Origin: a virus
DNA length: 64,000 nt
Strand: one strand, 5' to 3'
Virus record (IMG/VR): IMGVR_UViG_3300034062_006954
Span: 1-64,000 of that record
Below, one piece after another: positions 43,311 through 50,682 of this stretch. Each line of letters begins with the position of its first letter. Within the stretch, counting starts at the first letter, position 1. The position numbers and the translations under genes are program-made. The notes under the pieces were generated by a model that was not told where the DNA came from, did no database searches, and saw nothing but the letters and a program-made list of their open reading frames with translations.

Positions 43311-43340
43311 AAAAAAACCCTTCTTTTTCGGAAGGGTTTT
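43311..43340. terminator. Intrinsic terminator
   Basis: AAAACCCTTC / GAAGGGTTTT stem with A/T tracts on both sides, beyond the stop at 43355. Confidence 0.82.
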
Positions 43341-43354
43341 TTAATTTATAAAAT

Positions 43355-43720
43355 TTATTTTAAAGTTGTTGTTTGGACTGTATAAGTGTTGTTTAATGAC
43401 TTATCAATTCTTTTGTCTGTGTACCTAATGGATTCATCAAATTTTTCCATCATCATTCTAACAATTTCATCTGTGTTTCTTCTTGAATTACTTTCAATAG
43501 TGTCAAACCTTCTGAATACATTTTCAAGCTCACGCCTATATTCATTTCTAATGTCATCAAAACTTCGATAAACACCATCAAATTTATCCCTATCTAGTTC
43601 TTCAATGTGACGAATTTTTCGTTCAACTTTACCAACCCTAAACATACCCCAAATGATAATTCCAACAAATATCAGACCCAACATAGAGAGCATACCTAGA
43701 GCAAAATACAAAATACCCAT
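43355..43720 (-). CDS. Membrane-anchored coiled-coil protein
   Basis: 121 residues. The N-terminal transmembrane helix (FALGMLSMLGLIFVGIIIWG) is followed by about 90 residues of charged coiled coil (IRHIEELDRDKFDGVYRSFD; NTDEIVRMMMEKFDESIRYT). This i-spanin-like layout would place the coiled coil in the periplasm if the N-terminus is cytoplasmic. It could also be a general membrane scaffold. It neighbours two other TM/coiled-coil genes. Confidence 0.6.
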   Translation of the reverse strand: MGILYFALGMLSMLGLIFVGIIIWGMFRVGKVERKIRHIEELDRDKFDGVYRSFDDIRNEYRRELENVFRRFDTIESNSRRNTDEIVRMMMEKFDESIRYTDKRIDKSLNNTYTVQTTTLK

Positions 43721-43772
43721 AATTAAATTATTTTAAAATTTTATGTCCTAAGACATTTAAAATTTAAAACAA

Positions 43773-44267
43773 TTACTTTAAAAGTAAAAGGATAATTGAT
43801 GTAAACCCAACAGAAACACCACCAATGGTTAATCCAACTAACCATTTGTTTCTATTCTTTGCTTTCTTAAACTCAGTATTTAATTCACCAATAATCTTTT
43901 GTTGGGCATCATCAATATTTTCATATCCTTTGATGATTCTATCTTTCTTTTCACCCTCTTTTCGAAACATTTCACTTACTTGTTCAGATTTATCTAAAGC
44001 TACCTTGTATTGGTCTTTAAGCTCTAAACTTGAATTAAGAACATCTTTACATTCTTTTAATTTATCAACGACAATAACCAATGAGTCGTGTTCGATAGCA
44101 ATTTGTTCAGCAAACTTTCTATTCATAGTGAATAATGTATCACCATTAATCACCATAAGGTCTATTTTAGGGGTAATGGAGTCTTTATTATTTTTTATTA
44201 AATCTTGCCCGTAAACCATCAAGTAATTGGTCATTAGTACTACTAGTGATAGCATCAATCTTAACAT
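43773..44267 (-). CDS. Exported coiled-coil protein with C-terminal membrane helix
   Basis: 164 residues. A signal peptide-like start (MLRLMLSLVVLMTNYLMVYG|Q) is followed by a long coiled coil (EQIAIEHDSLVIVVDKLKEC; EKKDRIIKGYENIDDAQQKI) and a C-terminal helix (GLTIGGVSVGFTSIILLLL) anchoring it. It overlaps the upstream gene by 80 bp in another frame. The overlap and pairing of membrane-anchored coiled coils recall spanin gene pairs that join inner and outer membranes at lysis; assignment is tentative. Confidence 0.58.
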   Translation of the reverse strand: MLRLMLSLVVLMTNYLMVYGQDLIKNNKDSITPKIDLMVINGDTLFTMNRKFAEQIAIEHDSLVIVVDKLKECKDVLNSSLELKDQYKVALDKSEQVSEMFRKEGEKKDRIIKGYENIDDAQQKIIGELNTEFKKAKNRNKWLVGLTIGGVSVGFTSIILLLLK

Positions 44268-44544
44268 TGTTTTGAATTTTAAGTTGGTTTATTTTTGTTG
44301 ATAAGTTTGACTCACTAAGTCTTATTCCAATAGTAAGTTGTTCCAATTGGGATTCCATTTTTTCCCTTTCAGTTTTCATTGTTACCAATTCTTTATGTAA
44401 AGAATCGATTGCTTTTCTTTCAGCATCTATAATTTGTTGATGGAGAGTTCTAGTTTCTTTTGCGTTATAACTTATCAAATAACCCAAAAACATCCCAATT
44501 AACAAAATAGACACCACAATAATTGATGTGTGTTTCCAGTTCAT
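44188..44544 (-). CDS. Putative i-spanin-like membrane coiled-coil protein
   Basis: 118 residues. N-terminal membrane helix (IIVVSILLIGMFLGYLISY) then continuous coiled coil (RTLHQQIIDAERKAIDSLHK; MESQLEQLTIGIRLSESNLS). Size and topology fit Rz-type inner-membrane spanins. Its 3' end overlaps the next gene by 80 bp. A host-range or tail function cannot be excluded. No late-type element was seen directly upstream. Confidence 0.58.
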   Translation of the reverse strand: MNWKHTSIIVVSILLIGMFLGYLISYNAKETRTLHQQIIDAERKAIDSLHKELVTMKTEREKMESQLEQLTIGIRLSESNLSTKINQLKIQNNVKIDAITSSTNDQLLDGLRARFNKK

Positions 44545-44674
44545 ATTATGTTTTTTCTATAATTATAATTTTTTTAAAAAAAAATTAAACACATTTGACT
44601 TATCCATTTATATTGCGTATTTATTGATTGTTAAATAACTAAATCAAATTAAAAAATTAAAAATCTTAAAAAAA

Positions 44675-44839
44675 ATGAAAAAAGTACTTTTTGGAACTAT
44701 CGTTGTTCTTAGCACAATCCTTGCTTCTTGCGGTTCTACAGCTAAAACTGAAGAAAAAACTACAACTGAAGATTCAACAAAAGTTGAAACTACAACTGTA
44801 ACAACTCCTTCTGTTGATACTGCAAAAGTTGAGAAATAG
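44675..44839 (+). CDS. Small lipoprotein
   Basis: 54 residues starting MKKVLFGTIVVLSTILASCG: a type II signal peptide with lipobox LASC (Cys at residue 19). The mature 36-residue chain is Thr/Glu/Lys/Val-rich (TKVETTTVTT) and probably disordered. Bacteroidetes lipoproteins with such tails localise to an envelope membrane. Candidate o-spanin or superinfection-blocking lipoprotein. It is divergent from the spanin-like genes; GTATTTATTG at 44617-44626 may be its promoter. Confidence 0.72.
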   Translation: MKKVLFGTIVVLSTILASCGSTAKTEEKTTTEDSTKVETTTVTTPSVDTAKVEK

Positions 44840-44857
44840 TTTTAAATTTCTTGAAAG

Positions 44858-44888
44858 AAAAATCCCCACCTTTTAGATGGGGATTTTT
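44858..44888. terminator. Bidirectional intrinsic terminator
   Basis: AAAAATCCCCA / TGGGGATTTTT between the convergent lipoprotein gene (+) and the gene ending at 44889 (-). Confidence 0.88.
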
Positions 44889-45500
44889 TTATTTTATTAG
44901 ATTTTTAATTCTTTCTATTTCTTCATTTAATTTTTTATTTTTTGAACTTAACGCAGCACTAGTAAACTGAAAAGGTAATAATAAAGCATCTAAGAATGGA
45001 TTTGGTATTTTTTTACTCGGATCATACTCACGTCTTTTTTTATCATAATCTAAACCATCATCAGTTTTTTCCTTTTCCTTTTCTTTCTTTTTTTCCTTTT
45101 CAGGTTCTCCCAATCCCTTTTGTTCCTCCTTATCTTTTTCCTTTTTATTATCGTCTAAACCTAAGGCCAACAAAGAATATGGGGGTAATGAAGAACTAAA
45201 TGAATCCTCAAATGTAAGTTCTACAATATTACCTTGTATTTTTCCAATTTTTTCACCTTGTCTAACTGAGTTCCCAACACTTGTCTCTATACTACCACAT
45301 TTACAAATTTTACTATAAATTTTTTTACTACCTGAACTGTGTTCAATTTTAATCATTCCATCACATTCATCGGTCTTTGTTTCATATATTACACCATCTT
45401 CAGGACTGATTACTTTATCATAATACTGACCTTCAATTACCAAAGTATCTTTTTTGGTTTTTATAATTTTTCCGTTTTTTAATGGTAATATAAAACTCAT
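44889..45500 (-). CDS. M23/LytM-fold-like protein lacking a full metal site
   Basis: 203 residues. Residues about 30-105 (SPEDGVIYETK; GMIKIEHSSGSKKIYSKICK; VGNSVRQGEKIGKIQGN) follow the beta-strand order of M23/lipoyl-like folds, but the HxxxD and HxH zinc ligands of M23 endopeptidases are not all present (one His, in IEH). A Lys/Glu repeat linker follows, and the end reads NEEIERIKNLIK. Possibly a non-catalytic hub or tail protein. ATGA overlap with the upstream gene indicates coupling. Confidence 0.5.
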   Translation of the reverse strand: MSFILPLKNGKIIKTKKDTLVIEGQYYDKVISPEDGVIYETKTDECDGMIKIEHSSGSKKIYSKICKCGSIETSVGNSVRQGEKIGKIQGNIVELTFEDSFSSSLPPYSLLALGLDDNKKEKDKEEQKGLGEPEKEKKKEKEKEKTDDGLDYDKKRREYDPSKKIPNPFLDALLLPFQFTSAALSSKNKKLNEEIERIKNLIK

Positions 45501-45997
45501 AATGTCATTAGATTTTTCATTCGTTTAACTTCTTCAGCTAATGCTTTTTCACTTGCTTTTTGAATATCTTGTGCTATTCCACCACCATAAGCCGCACTAA
45601 CAAATGCCTCTCTACCTTGCCAACCTGACGAAGATGATGAATTTGATGTACTAGGTGCCGCTGTTGTTGTCTTTGTTGTGTCAGCAGGCGTTGTGGTTTG
45701 TGTTTGTGTTAGAGAAAGTAAATTTTTCTCCATATCATAAGTCAAATTTTTATTAGTATTTACTTGGTCAACACACCACTTGTAATTCGATTTCCATTCA
45801 TTTGGCATTTCCACAATAACTGATAATCCTTTTGTATCACTTGAATTAGGTTTATAATTAAAACTAAAAATACTTTTTTCATAATTTTCTTTTATCTTTT
45901 GGTTAATTGAATCAACCAATGTTGCAAAAGAATCCTCTAATTGTATTTTTTCATCAATCGTAATTCCAGTTATAGGTGGAGCTGAAAGTTTTTTCAT
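45497..45997 (-). CDS. Hypothetical virion-type protein
   Basis: 166 residues. Globular N-terminal half (ITIDEKIQLEDSFATLVDSI; GLSVIVEMPNEWKSNYKWCV), then a Thr/Ser-rich linker (TTTPADTTKTTTAAPS) and a C-terminus AAYGGGIAQDIQKASEKALA ending EEVKRMKNLMTL. The last residues resemble the end of the coupled downstream protein (EEIERIKNLIK), hinting at a shared docking peptide. Function unknown. Confidence 0.58.
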   Translation of the reverse strand: MKKLSAPPITGITIDEKIQLEDSFATLVDSINQKIKENYEKSIFSFNYKPNSSDTKGLSVIVEMPNEWKSNYKWCVDQVNTNKNLTYDMEKNLLSLTQTQTTTPADTTKTTTAAPSTSNSSSSSGWQGREAFVSAAYGGGIAQDIQKASEKALAEEVKRMKNLMTL

Positions 45998-46599
45998 TGT
46001 TTTAAATGGTTCATTAATACTCCACCTAGTGTTGCGGCATGCACTGATAAGTGATTTATGGTTTCTATATCAAGTTTTGTTTTTTTCTTTGTAAAATCAA
46101 TCCCCAAAGTACCTATGAATTTATTATCCAATGTTTTGATTGCAAAAATGTATTGAGATCTACAATTAGTTTCTTCTGCAATGTACTTCAATCCGTATGT
46201 TGCAATTGTTTCATCTTTGAAATCAGCAATTTCGATTACATCATTTTCAAACAATTGGTTTATTGACTTTGTGAACAAGTTTACTGGAAGATTTTTAAAA
46301 TTATTTTGTTTTGAGTTTGTATTTGGTCCAACAACTTCATAAATCATACTGAATTTTGCCATTGATTTACCAGTTGGATAAAAATTACCCCCATTATGAA
46401 ATTGAGTAACCCAAACTCTATCACAATTTATTTCATCTCTAATATGTTCAATTTTTGACATTACCAATTCTCCAACTTTAAGAGCATCGTGTAACATATC
46501 AGGTTTCTTTTTTCTTTTATCAAGTAAACTTTTCACATATAGTAACGTTACTGGGCTTATTACACCTGTTATAAAAGCTACAATTATATCTGATGACAT
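45994..46599 (-). CDS. Membrane-anchored GAF-like domain protein
   Basis: 201 residues. One N-terminal membrane helix (IIVAFITGVISPVTLLYVKS) followed by a basic stretch and a cytoplasmic domain (RVWVTQFHNGGNFYPTGKSM; CRSQYIFAIKTLDNKFIGTL; TINHLSVHAATLGGVLMNHL) with GAF-like strand/helix order. GAF domains bind small ligands. Stop overlaps the next start (ATGA). A late-type element lies 30 bp upstream. Role unknown; perhaps sensing at the membrane or lysis control. Confidence 0.55.
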   Translation of the reverse strand: MSSDIIVAFITGVISPVTLLYVKSLLDKRKKKPDMLHDALKVGELVMSKIEHIRDEINCDRVWVTQFHNGGNFYPTGKSMAKFSMIYEVVGPNTNSKQNNFKNLPVNLFTKSINQLFENDVIEIADFKDETIATYGLKYIAEETNCRSQYIFAIKTLDNKFIGTLGIDFTKKKTKLDIETINHLSVHAATLGGVLMNHLKQ

Positions 46600-46629
46600 T
46601 TAAATTATTTTTTTTTGGTTAATTAAACT

Positions 46630-46637
46630 ATAAATAT
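46630..46637 (-). promoter_or_regulatory. Late promoter-like element ATATTTAT
   Basis: The minus strand reads CAATATTTATAGTTTAA, 30 bp before the ATG at 46599. It is the last clear minus-strand copy before the small-gene and tRNA region. Confidence 0.5.
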
Positions 46638-46652
46638 TGACACAAATAAAAA

Positions 46653-46674
46653 AAGTGTGGATTTCTCCACACTT
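46653..46674 (-). terminator. Intrinsic terminator
   Basis: AAGTGTGGA / TCCACACTT with loop TTTC; the minus strand continues TTTTTTT. It ends the operon whose last gene stops at 46703. Confidence 0.85.
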
Positions 46675-46702
46675 ATCTGAATGTAAGATAAAATACTTAC
46701 AA

Positions 46703-47008
46703 TTAAACATTTTCTTCTTTTGGAACATATGGGTCACTAAATTTCAACCCCCAATTTAAACCAATCATTGCCATTTCTCTTTGGGCATAAACATCGGTAA
46801 ATTTCATCCTCTTCTTTATTTCTTTCACACCCCATTTTTGCCACTCATCGTATTGAGCTTGTGTCATAGTCCATTCAGTGTACCAAGGATCTTGTCTGCC
46901 TTTAATATCTTCAAATGTGACATTATGACCAGCTATTTCAAACATCTTATTTAAGATATCTATTAATAGTTTTTCTTTCTTTTGTTCATATGATAATCTC
47001 TTTCCCAT
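46703..47008 (-). CDS. Hypothetical phage protein
   Basis: 101 residues, mostly helical with a Trp-rich centre (DPWYTEWTMTQAQYDEWQKW) and C-terminus GLNWGLKFSDPYVPKEENV. Second gene of an operon with the gene upstream (20 bp gap, no promoter). Similar small proteins occur in other large phages; function unknown. Confidence 0.65.
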   Translation of the reverse strand: MGKRLSYEQKKEKLLIDILNKMFEIAGHNVTFEDIKGRQDPWYTEWTMTQAQYDEWQKWGVKEIKKRMKFTDVYAQREMAMIGLNWGLKFSDPYVPKEENV

Positions 47009-47028
47009 AGTGATAATTATTTTAATTG

Positions 47029-47508
47029 TTAAGAAAAATCTGTATAAGGTGCAACTCTTAAACCATCAATATATTGTTCTTTTTTTTCAAAATCATGGTG
47101 ATATTGACGAGGGTGTTCTCTACGATATTTTTCAGCATCAAGACCATCAGGTTGATTCCATTCAAGTGATATAGTCATAAACTCCTCAACATCTATTTCA
47201 GTTCCATATTCATCAACAATTCTACCAGATTTTATGAAATTAAATAACTCTTCTTTGTTTGAGTAATATTTGTTATCGTGAAAATTCCATAAGAATTTCC
47301 ATCCCATGCTTTTTTTACCTAAGTGGATTGAAGTACCCTCAGTGAATATGTCCCAAACGGAGTATCTGTCAAAACCTTTCTCAACATCGGCAAATCTAGA
47401 TTCAACCATAGTTGGTGTAAGTTCAAGGTTGGTGACATCCTCAATTAACTTAGTCTTTCTTTGTTCCATTTCTTGGACACTTGGTATCCTGTAATAATTT
47501 GTTCCCAT
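47029..47508 (-). CDS. Conserved phage protein (MGTNYY family)
   Basis: 159 residues. The start MGTNYYRI and the central IHLGKKSMGWKFLWNFHD define a small protein type I have seen in many phages and some bacteria; function unknown. It lacks the Cys pairs some relatives carry between these motifs. First gene of its operon, with a host-type promoter directly upstream, so probably early. Confidence 0.75.
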   Translation of the reverse strand: MGTNYYRIPSVQEMEQRKTKLIEDVTNLELTPTMVESRFADVEKGFDRYSVWDIFTEGTSIHLGKKSMGWKFLWNFHDNKYYSNKEELFNFIKSGRIVDEYGTEIDVEEFMTISLEWNQPDGLDAEKYRREHPRQYHHDFEKKEQYIDGLRVAPYTDFS

Positions 47509-47532
47509 TTTTATTTATGTTTTATTGTCTCA

Positions 47533-47563
47533 CAAAAATAATAAACCCCATTCTAATATCCAA
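47533..47563 (-). promoter_or_regulatory. Bacteroidetes-type promoter
   Basis: Minus-strand TTG (47563-47561), 20 bp, TATTTTTG (47540-47533): exact TANNTTTG. It drives the MGTNYY-family gene and overlaps a terminator hairpin. Confidence 0.6.
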
Positions 47564-47575
47564 ATTAAAATGGGG
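47546..47575 (-). terminator. Possible intrinsic terminator
   Basis: CCCCATT / AATGGGG with a 16-nt loop beyond the stop at 47599; followed by TTTAT on the minus strand. It is intertwined with a promoter. Confidence 0.5.
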
Positions 47576-47598
47576 ATTTTTCAATAAATTATCTATAA

Positions 47599-47841
47599 TT
47601 AAAAAATCATAAAAATATTCTCAGGTTCATAATAAAACTCAATTGATTTACTTCCATCACGATAATTACATTCAACTAAGTATTCATCTTTTGGGAATAT
47701 AGTTACTTTAACATTTGAAATGTAATCATCAAATTCAATTACAAAATCACCATCAAATGTAATTTGTGAATTATAGTTCAATCCAATCAATTCAATAATC
47801 TCATAAATTGATTTCTGCCAAGTTGTTAATTGATGTTTCAT
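47599..47841 (-). CDS. Small hypothetical protein
   Basis: 80 residues from the ATG at 47841 (MKHQLTTWQKSIYEII), chosen because this ATG overlaps the TGA of a 29-residue upstream ORF (ATGA); a longer start at 47868 lies inside that ORF. Beta-rich centre (SQITFDGDFVIEFDDYISNV). Function unknown. Confidence 0.6.
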   Translation of the reverse strand: MKHQLTTWQKSIYEIIELIGLNYNSQITFDGDFVIEFDDYISNVKVTIFPKDEYLVECNYRDGSKSIEFYYEPENIFMIF

Positions 47842-47927
47842 GCTTTCCTTTTTTTTCTTACTCTCCATAGTACTATGAAGAATAAAGTCATTAAAATTGC
47901 AGTCATTATTTTGTTATACAAATCCAT
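47838..47927 (-). CDS. Tiny membrane peptide (29 aa)
   Basis: MDLYNKIMTAILMTLFFIVL followed by WRVRKKRKA: one membrane helix with a basic cytoplasmic end. The stop overlaps the next start, which argues for translation. Function unknown; it is too short for normal gene finders. Confidence 0.45.
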   Translation of the reverse strand: MDLYNKIMTAILMTLFFIVLWRVRKKRKA

Positions 47928-47935
47928 TATCTTTC

Positions 47936-48196
47936 TCATTTTTTTGAAAACTCTTCGTTTAGTAAATATAATCTTTCCTTCAAATCCATTCTAGTTTTTT
48001 CCAAAATTGATTTAATAATTTCGTCATCTGATAAATTGATGTATCTAGAAACTTTGAATTTGCAATCAGAAACCCCTTCTATTTTCATATTTAGATTTTT
48101 GGATCTGATGAGATGATTTATAGTTGATAAATTAGACTCAACTTTTCCAATCTGTTCTTTTAGTTTTAGTATTTCTTCAAATTTTTCTTCAGTCAT
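47936..48196 (-). CDS. Small coiled-coil protein
   Basis: 86 residues with heptad-like charged helices (EEILKLKEQIGKVESNLSTI; KTRMDLKERLYLLNEEFSKK). A short segment, EGVSDCKFKVSRYINLSDDE, is beta-like. Likely a dimeric small early protein; function unknown. Confidence 0.6.
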   Translation of the reverse strand: MTEEKFEEILKLKEQIGKVESNLSTINHLIRSKNLNMKIEGVSDCKFKVSRYINLSDDEIIKSILEKTRMDLKERLYLLNEEFSKK

Positions 48197-48201
48197 AATT
48201 T

Positions 48202-48693
48202 TTATATTAATTGTAAATTATTTTTTTCACAAAACCAAGAGGGAATTTCACGATTTCTCCAAGATGCAAAACTTTTTTTTGCCCCAAGATAATAATTTCT
48301 ATAACTCTCGATTACTGATTTTACTTTGAATTCATCAGGCATTGCTTTTGGTGGTTCAGTAAAACCTTTGTCACAAATATTGATATTATTTATGACACAC
48401 CACTCTATGACATCCTGAGATTTGTGTCTTTTACCATATCTGTAAGTATATTCTTTACACAATTCCAACCCCAACTCACACAGGTAATAATAATTAGATA
48501 AGGATTCTCTAACCCATATTGAACAAGGGTGGTTTTTGTGGGATAATTTATAAGGAATATCCAAGTTGGAATTAGTTACGTGATGAGAGGAACACAATAG
48601 TTGTGCGGTCTCCAATATCATTTTAACTACATGTTTGTCACAATGGTATTTTGCACATTTAACAACATCATAATCCAAAAAGAAGATATTCAT
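48202..48693 (-). CDS. Conserved phage protein with CDKH motif
   Basis: 163 residues. The pattern FLDYDVVKCAKYHCDKHVVK, ETAQLLCSSHH, LSHKNHPCSIWVRES and ELCKEYTYRYGKRHKS recurs in phages of many hosts; conserved His/Cys/Asp residues suggest an enzyme, but I know no established function. It may bind DNA or nucleotides. Its stop region overlaps the next gene by one base. Confidence 0.72.
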   Translation of the reverse strand: MNIFFLDYDVVKCAKYHCDKHVVKMILETAQLLCSSHHVTNSNLDIPYKLSHKNHPCSIWVRESLSNYYYLCELGLELCKEYTYRYGKRHKSQDVIEWCVINNINICDKGFTEPPKAMPDEFKVKSVIESYRNYYLGAKKSFASWRNREIPSWFCEKNNLQLI

Positions 48694-49118
48694 TATTTTT
48701 TATCTTGAACGGTGAACGGATGAACTTTTAATTTTGCGGTTTGTTCCTTATCCATATGTTTTAGGAAACCATTAATATAACCAATAATATTAGAAGCTCC
48801 AATAGGGTTTGCGGAATGGACATATACTTGAGGGAAAGGACTTGTAAAGTTGTCCATATAGTGTCCAACCAACCATTTAGCGGCATCATAACCAGTTTTT
48901 TCTTGAATGTTATCATAATCTAATAGTCCTCTATTCATTACATTATTATAGAATTCTTCAATTGCAGTATCACCCAAATCGTGGTCAAATGATATTACAT
49001 CAATATTATCTAAACCAAGTTCAGATATTTTTTTGATGAATTGACCATAATTTCTTACAACAATCCAATTTTTGTCGTCAGGAATTCTTTCATCATCCAA
49101 ATATATTTTGTAACCCAT
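48693..49118 (-). CDS. cREC-like receiver-fold protein
   Basis: 141 residues from the ATG at 49118 (MGYKIYLDDERIPDD); the longer start at 49190 adds unrelated residues. KIYLDDER, ISFDHDLGD, TGYDAAKWLV and VYVHSANPIGASNI match the cREC (cyclic-phosphate processing receiver) pattern, a receiver-like fold proposed to act on 2',3'-cyclic phosphates in RNA repair contexts. With a large tRNA array nearby, an RNA-end role is attractive but unproven. Confidence 0.65.
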   Translation of the reverse strand: MGYKIYLDDERIPDDKNWIVVRNYGQFIKKISELGLDNIDVISFDHDLGDTAIEEFYNNVMNRGLLDYDNIQEKTGYDAAKWLVGHYMDNFTSPFPQVYVHSANPIGASNIIGYINGFLKHMDKEQTAKLKVHPFTVQDKK

Positions 49119-49281
49119 AGTTATTTTTTTTATCTTTTCTAGAATATTGTTTATCACTTTTATGTACTTTATGTACTGAAGAAAATCCATTAGGATTTTT
49201 CTCTAAATATTCTAATCTATAACCATTACCAATTGCATTGATAGTTAATTTCATTTTATTCTTCGTTTTCATAGTCTTCAT
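49093..49281 (-). CDS. Small hypothetical protein
   Basis: 62 residues or fewer; MKLTINAIGNGYRLEYLEKN begins at residue 10 and may be the true start (49254). Basic C-terminus (YSRKDKKNNYG). It overlaps the cREC-like gene start by 26 bp in another frame. Function unknown. Confidence 0.45.
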   Translation of the reverse strand: MKTMKTKNKMKLTINAIGNGYRLEYLEKNPNGFSSVHKVHKSDKQYSRKDKKNNYGLQNIFG

Positions 49282-49318
49282 TTTTTTAAAGGTGTGTCAC
49301 AAAGATAAAAAAACTTTT

Positions 49319-49621
49319 TTATTCGTACAATTTTTTTCTAATAAATTCTCCTAAATCTGAATCATTTGGGTAATTTAATATTTCAGTCTTATCAAGACAA
49401 TATATTTCTTTAGATGGTAAATCATTTGCATCCAAATTATAAAATTCAATCAAATCAATAACTTTCATCAATTTGTGTGTTGTTTCACCAGAGTCACCCC
49501 ATTCACTTATTACATGGTATCTAAATTGCCATCCTGATGGAAGTATTTTAACCACAAATGGTTCTGATTCACCATGAGGAAATAAAGTGGTAATATTAGG
49601 TTGTTTTTTTACTATTTGCAT
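49319..49621 (-). CDS. Small hypothetical protein
   Basis: 100 residues from the ATG at 49621 (MQIVKKQPNITTLFPHGESE). The upstream gene stops 1 bp earlier on the coding strand, and the longer start at 49651 would overlap it. Central GWQFRYHVISEWGDSGETTH is beta-like with conserved-looking aromatic residues. Function unknown. Confidence 0.6.
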   Translation of the reverse strand: MQIVKKQPNITTLFPHGESEPFVVKILPSGWQFRYHVISEWGDSGETTHKLMKVIDLIEFYNLDANDLPSKEIYCLDKTEILNYPNDSDLGEFIRKKLYE

Positions 49622-49622
49622 T

Positions 49623-49862
49623 TTATTTGTTTTTACAATCTTTAATCCCATCTTTATACCCTTTTAAATAAATAGAATTATTTTTATTCTTTAATTCAAT
49701 TGGTATTAGTGGATTTTTGGGGTATATAGCAATACCAATTATCCCAATAACAAAACCTGCGATAAACATATATAAACCTCTTTTATTTAAAATAAAGAAG
49801 GAACTTATAATTAAACTAATTCCTAACGCAACAATAGTAGAACCAATAATTGTCATTACCAT
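49623..49862 (-). CDS. Small two-helix membrane protein
   Basis: 79 residues from the ATG at 49862 (MVMTIIGSTIVALGISLIIS); the longer start at 49910 would run into the tRNA-Leu gene. Two membrane helices (first about residues 3-25; second LYMFIAGFVIGIIGIAI) and a polar C-terminus. Function unknown. Confidence 0.6.
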   Translation of the reverse strand: MVMTIIGSTIVALGISLIISSFFILNKRGLYMFIAGFVIGIIGIAIYPKNPLIPIELKNKNNSIYLKGYKDGIKDCKNK

Positions 49863-49883
49863 TTTTTTGTTTTTTAAAGTTAG

Positions 49884-49966
49884 TACCCCCTGAGAGACTC
49901 GAACTCTCACGCCATTACGGCCAATGATTCTAAGTCATTGATGTCTACCAATTCCAACAAAGGGGT
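49884..49966 (-). tRNA. tRNA-Leu (UAG)
   Basis: Acceptor ACCCCTT / AGGGGGT, A73; anticodon loop CTTAGAA; long variable arm typical of Leu; T-loop TTCGAGT. CCA not encoded. Confidence 0.9.
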
Positions 49967-49969
49967 ATA

Positions 49970-50100
49970 AATATGTTCAGCTTATCTGGGAACTTATCGG
50001 AAACCCTAAACACCGACCTAAGCGGGCGTGGGGGTTCAAAAGACGAAGAGACCGAACCTTAAATCATATATACCAGTTTTCTCTATATATGATAGTTAAA
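49970..50100. other. Hairpin-dense non-coding segment
   Basis: No ORF fits. Inverted repeats include ATCATATATA / TATATATGAT near the right end and GGTTC / GAACC around 50034-50059. The segment is more GC-rich than its surroundings. It does not fold as a canonical tRNA by eye; a structured RNA or degenerate tRNA is possible. Confidence 0.35.
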
Positions 50101-50106
50101 TGGGGT

Positions 50107-50229
50107 TTAAAAACCCAACCCATATTTGATTAAAAATACCAATCCAAGTACAACTAAGGCTAATATAGATACACCAAACATTTGTATTGAAAATTCTCTT
50201 TGATTTTTTGTTTTTCCTTGATTGTCCAT
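50107..50229 (-). CDS. Small membrane protein (40 aa)
   Basis: 40 residues: polar start MDNQGKTKNQREF, one membrane helix (VSILALVVLGLVFLIKY), short end GLGF. Its ATG overlaps the upstream stop (TAATG), supporting coupled translation. Function unknown; below usual gene-calling size. Confidence 0.55.
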   Translation of the reverse strand: MDNQGKTKNQREFSIQMFGVSILALVVLGLVFLIKYGLGF

Positions 50230-50471
50230 TATAAAAATTTTTGAAAGTCCATAAAATGTTTATCTACCCACATTTTTCCTGTTACTTGTGTTGAGTGCTG
50301 TGTTTTACTTTCATCAAATATATTAGACATTGTTTTTCTTTCGGATTCTAATTCATCCCAAAGATAAGAAATTACCAAATTTAATTTTCTTCTTTCTTCT
50401 GATTCAACTTTAGATTCTCTCACAAGTTGCTCAACCTTTGTAATAACATTTTGAATGGGTGTGTTTTTCAT
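50229..50471 (-). CDS. Small hypothetical protein
   Basis: 80 residues from the ATG at 50471 (MKNTPIQNVITKVEQLVRES); the longer frame from 50549 overlaps another gene. Helical N-terminus (SKVESEERRKLNLVISYLWD) and a more extended end. Function unknown. Confidence 0.55.
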   Translation of the reverse strand: MKNTPIQNVITKVEQLVRESKVESEERRKLNLVISYLWDELESERKTMSNIFDESKTQHSTQVTGKMWVDKHFMDFQKFL

Positions 50472-50487
50472 TTTTAAGTTAATATTT

Positions 50488-50664
50488 TTATTCATTAATG
50501 TCAAGTTCCAACTGACTCTCACTAAATATATGTAACATTCCGTTGTCAATTAATTCGGCAACTACTCTAATATCTCCTGAAGTCGTTTGAAATACTGCAA
50601 CAACAATGCCAGGGAATTTGTAACCTTTCGGTTTATAAACTTTGTCTCCTATTTTAAATTTCAT
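50488..50664 (-). CDS. Small SH3-like phage protein
   Basis: 58 residues: FKIGDKVYKPKGYKFPGIVV, then TSGDIRVVAELIDNGMLHIF and SESQLEL. The opening FKxGDxVxK...GY.FxG..V and closing GMLHIFxxxQL pattern is a widespread small phage/bacterial family with an SH3-like barrel; function unknown. It follows the next upstream gene by 18 bp. Confidence 0.7.
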   Translation of the reverse strand: MKFKIGDKVYKPKGYKFPGIVVAVFQTTSGDIRVVAELIDNGMLHIFSESQLELDINE

Positions 50665-50682
50665 ATTCTATTTTAGTTTTTA

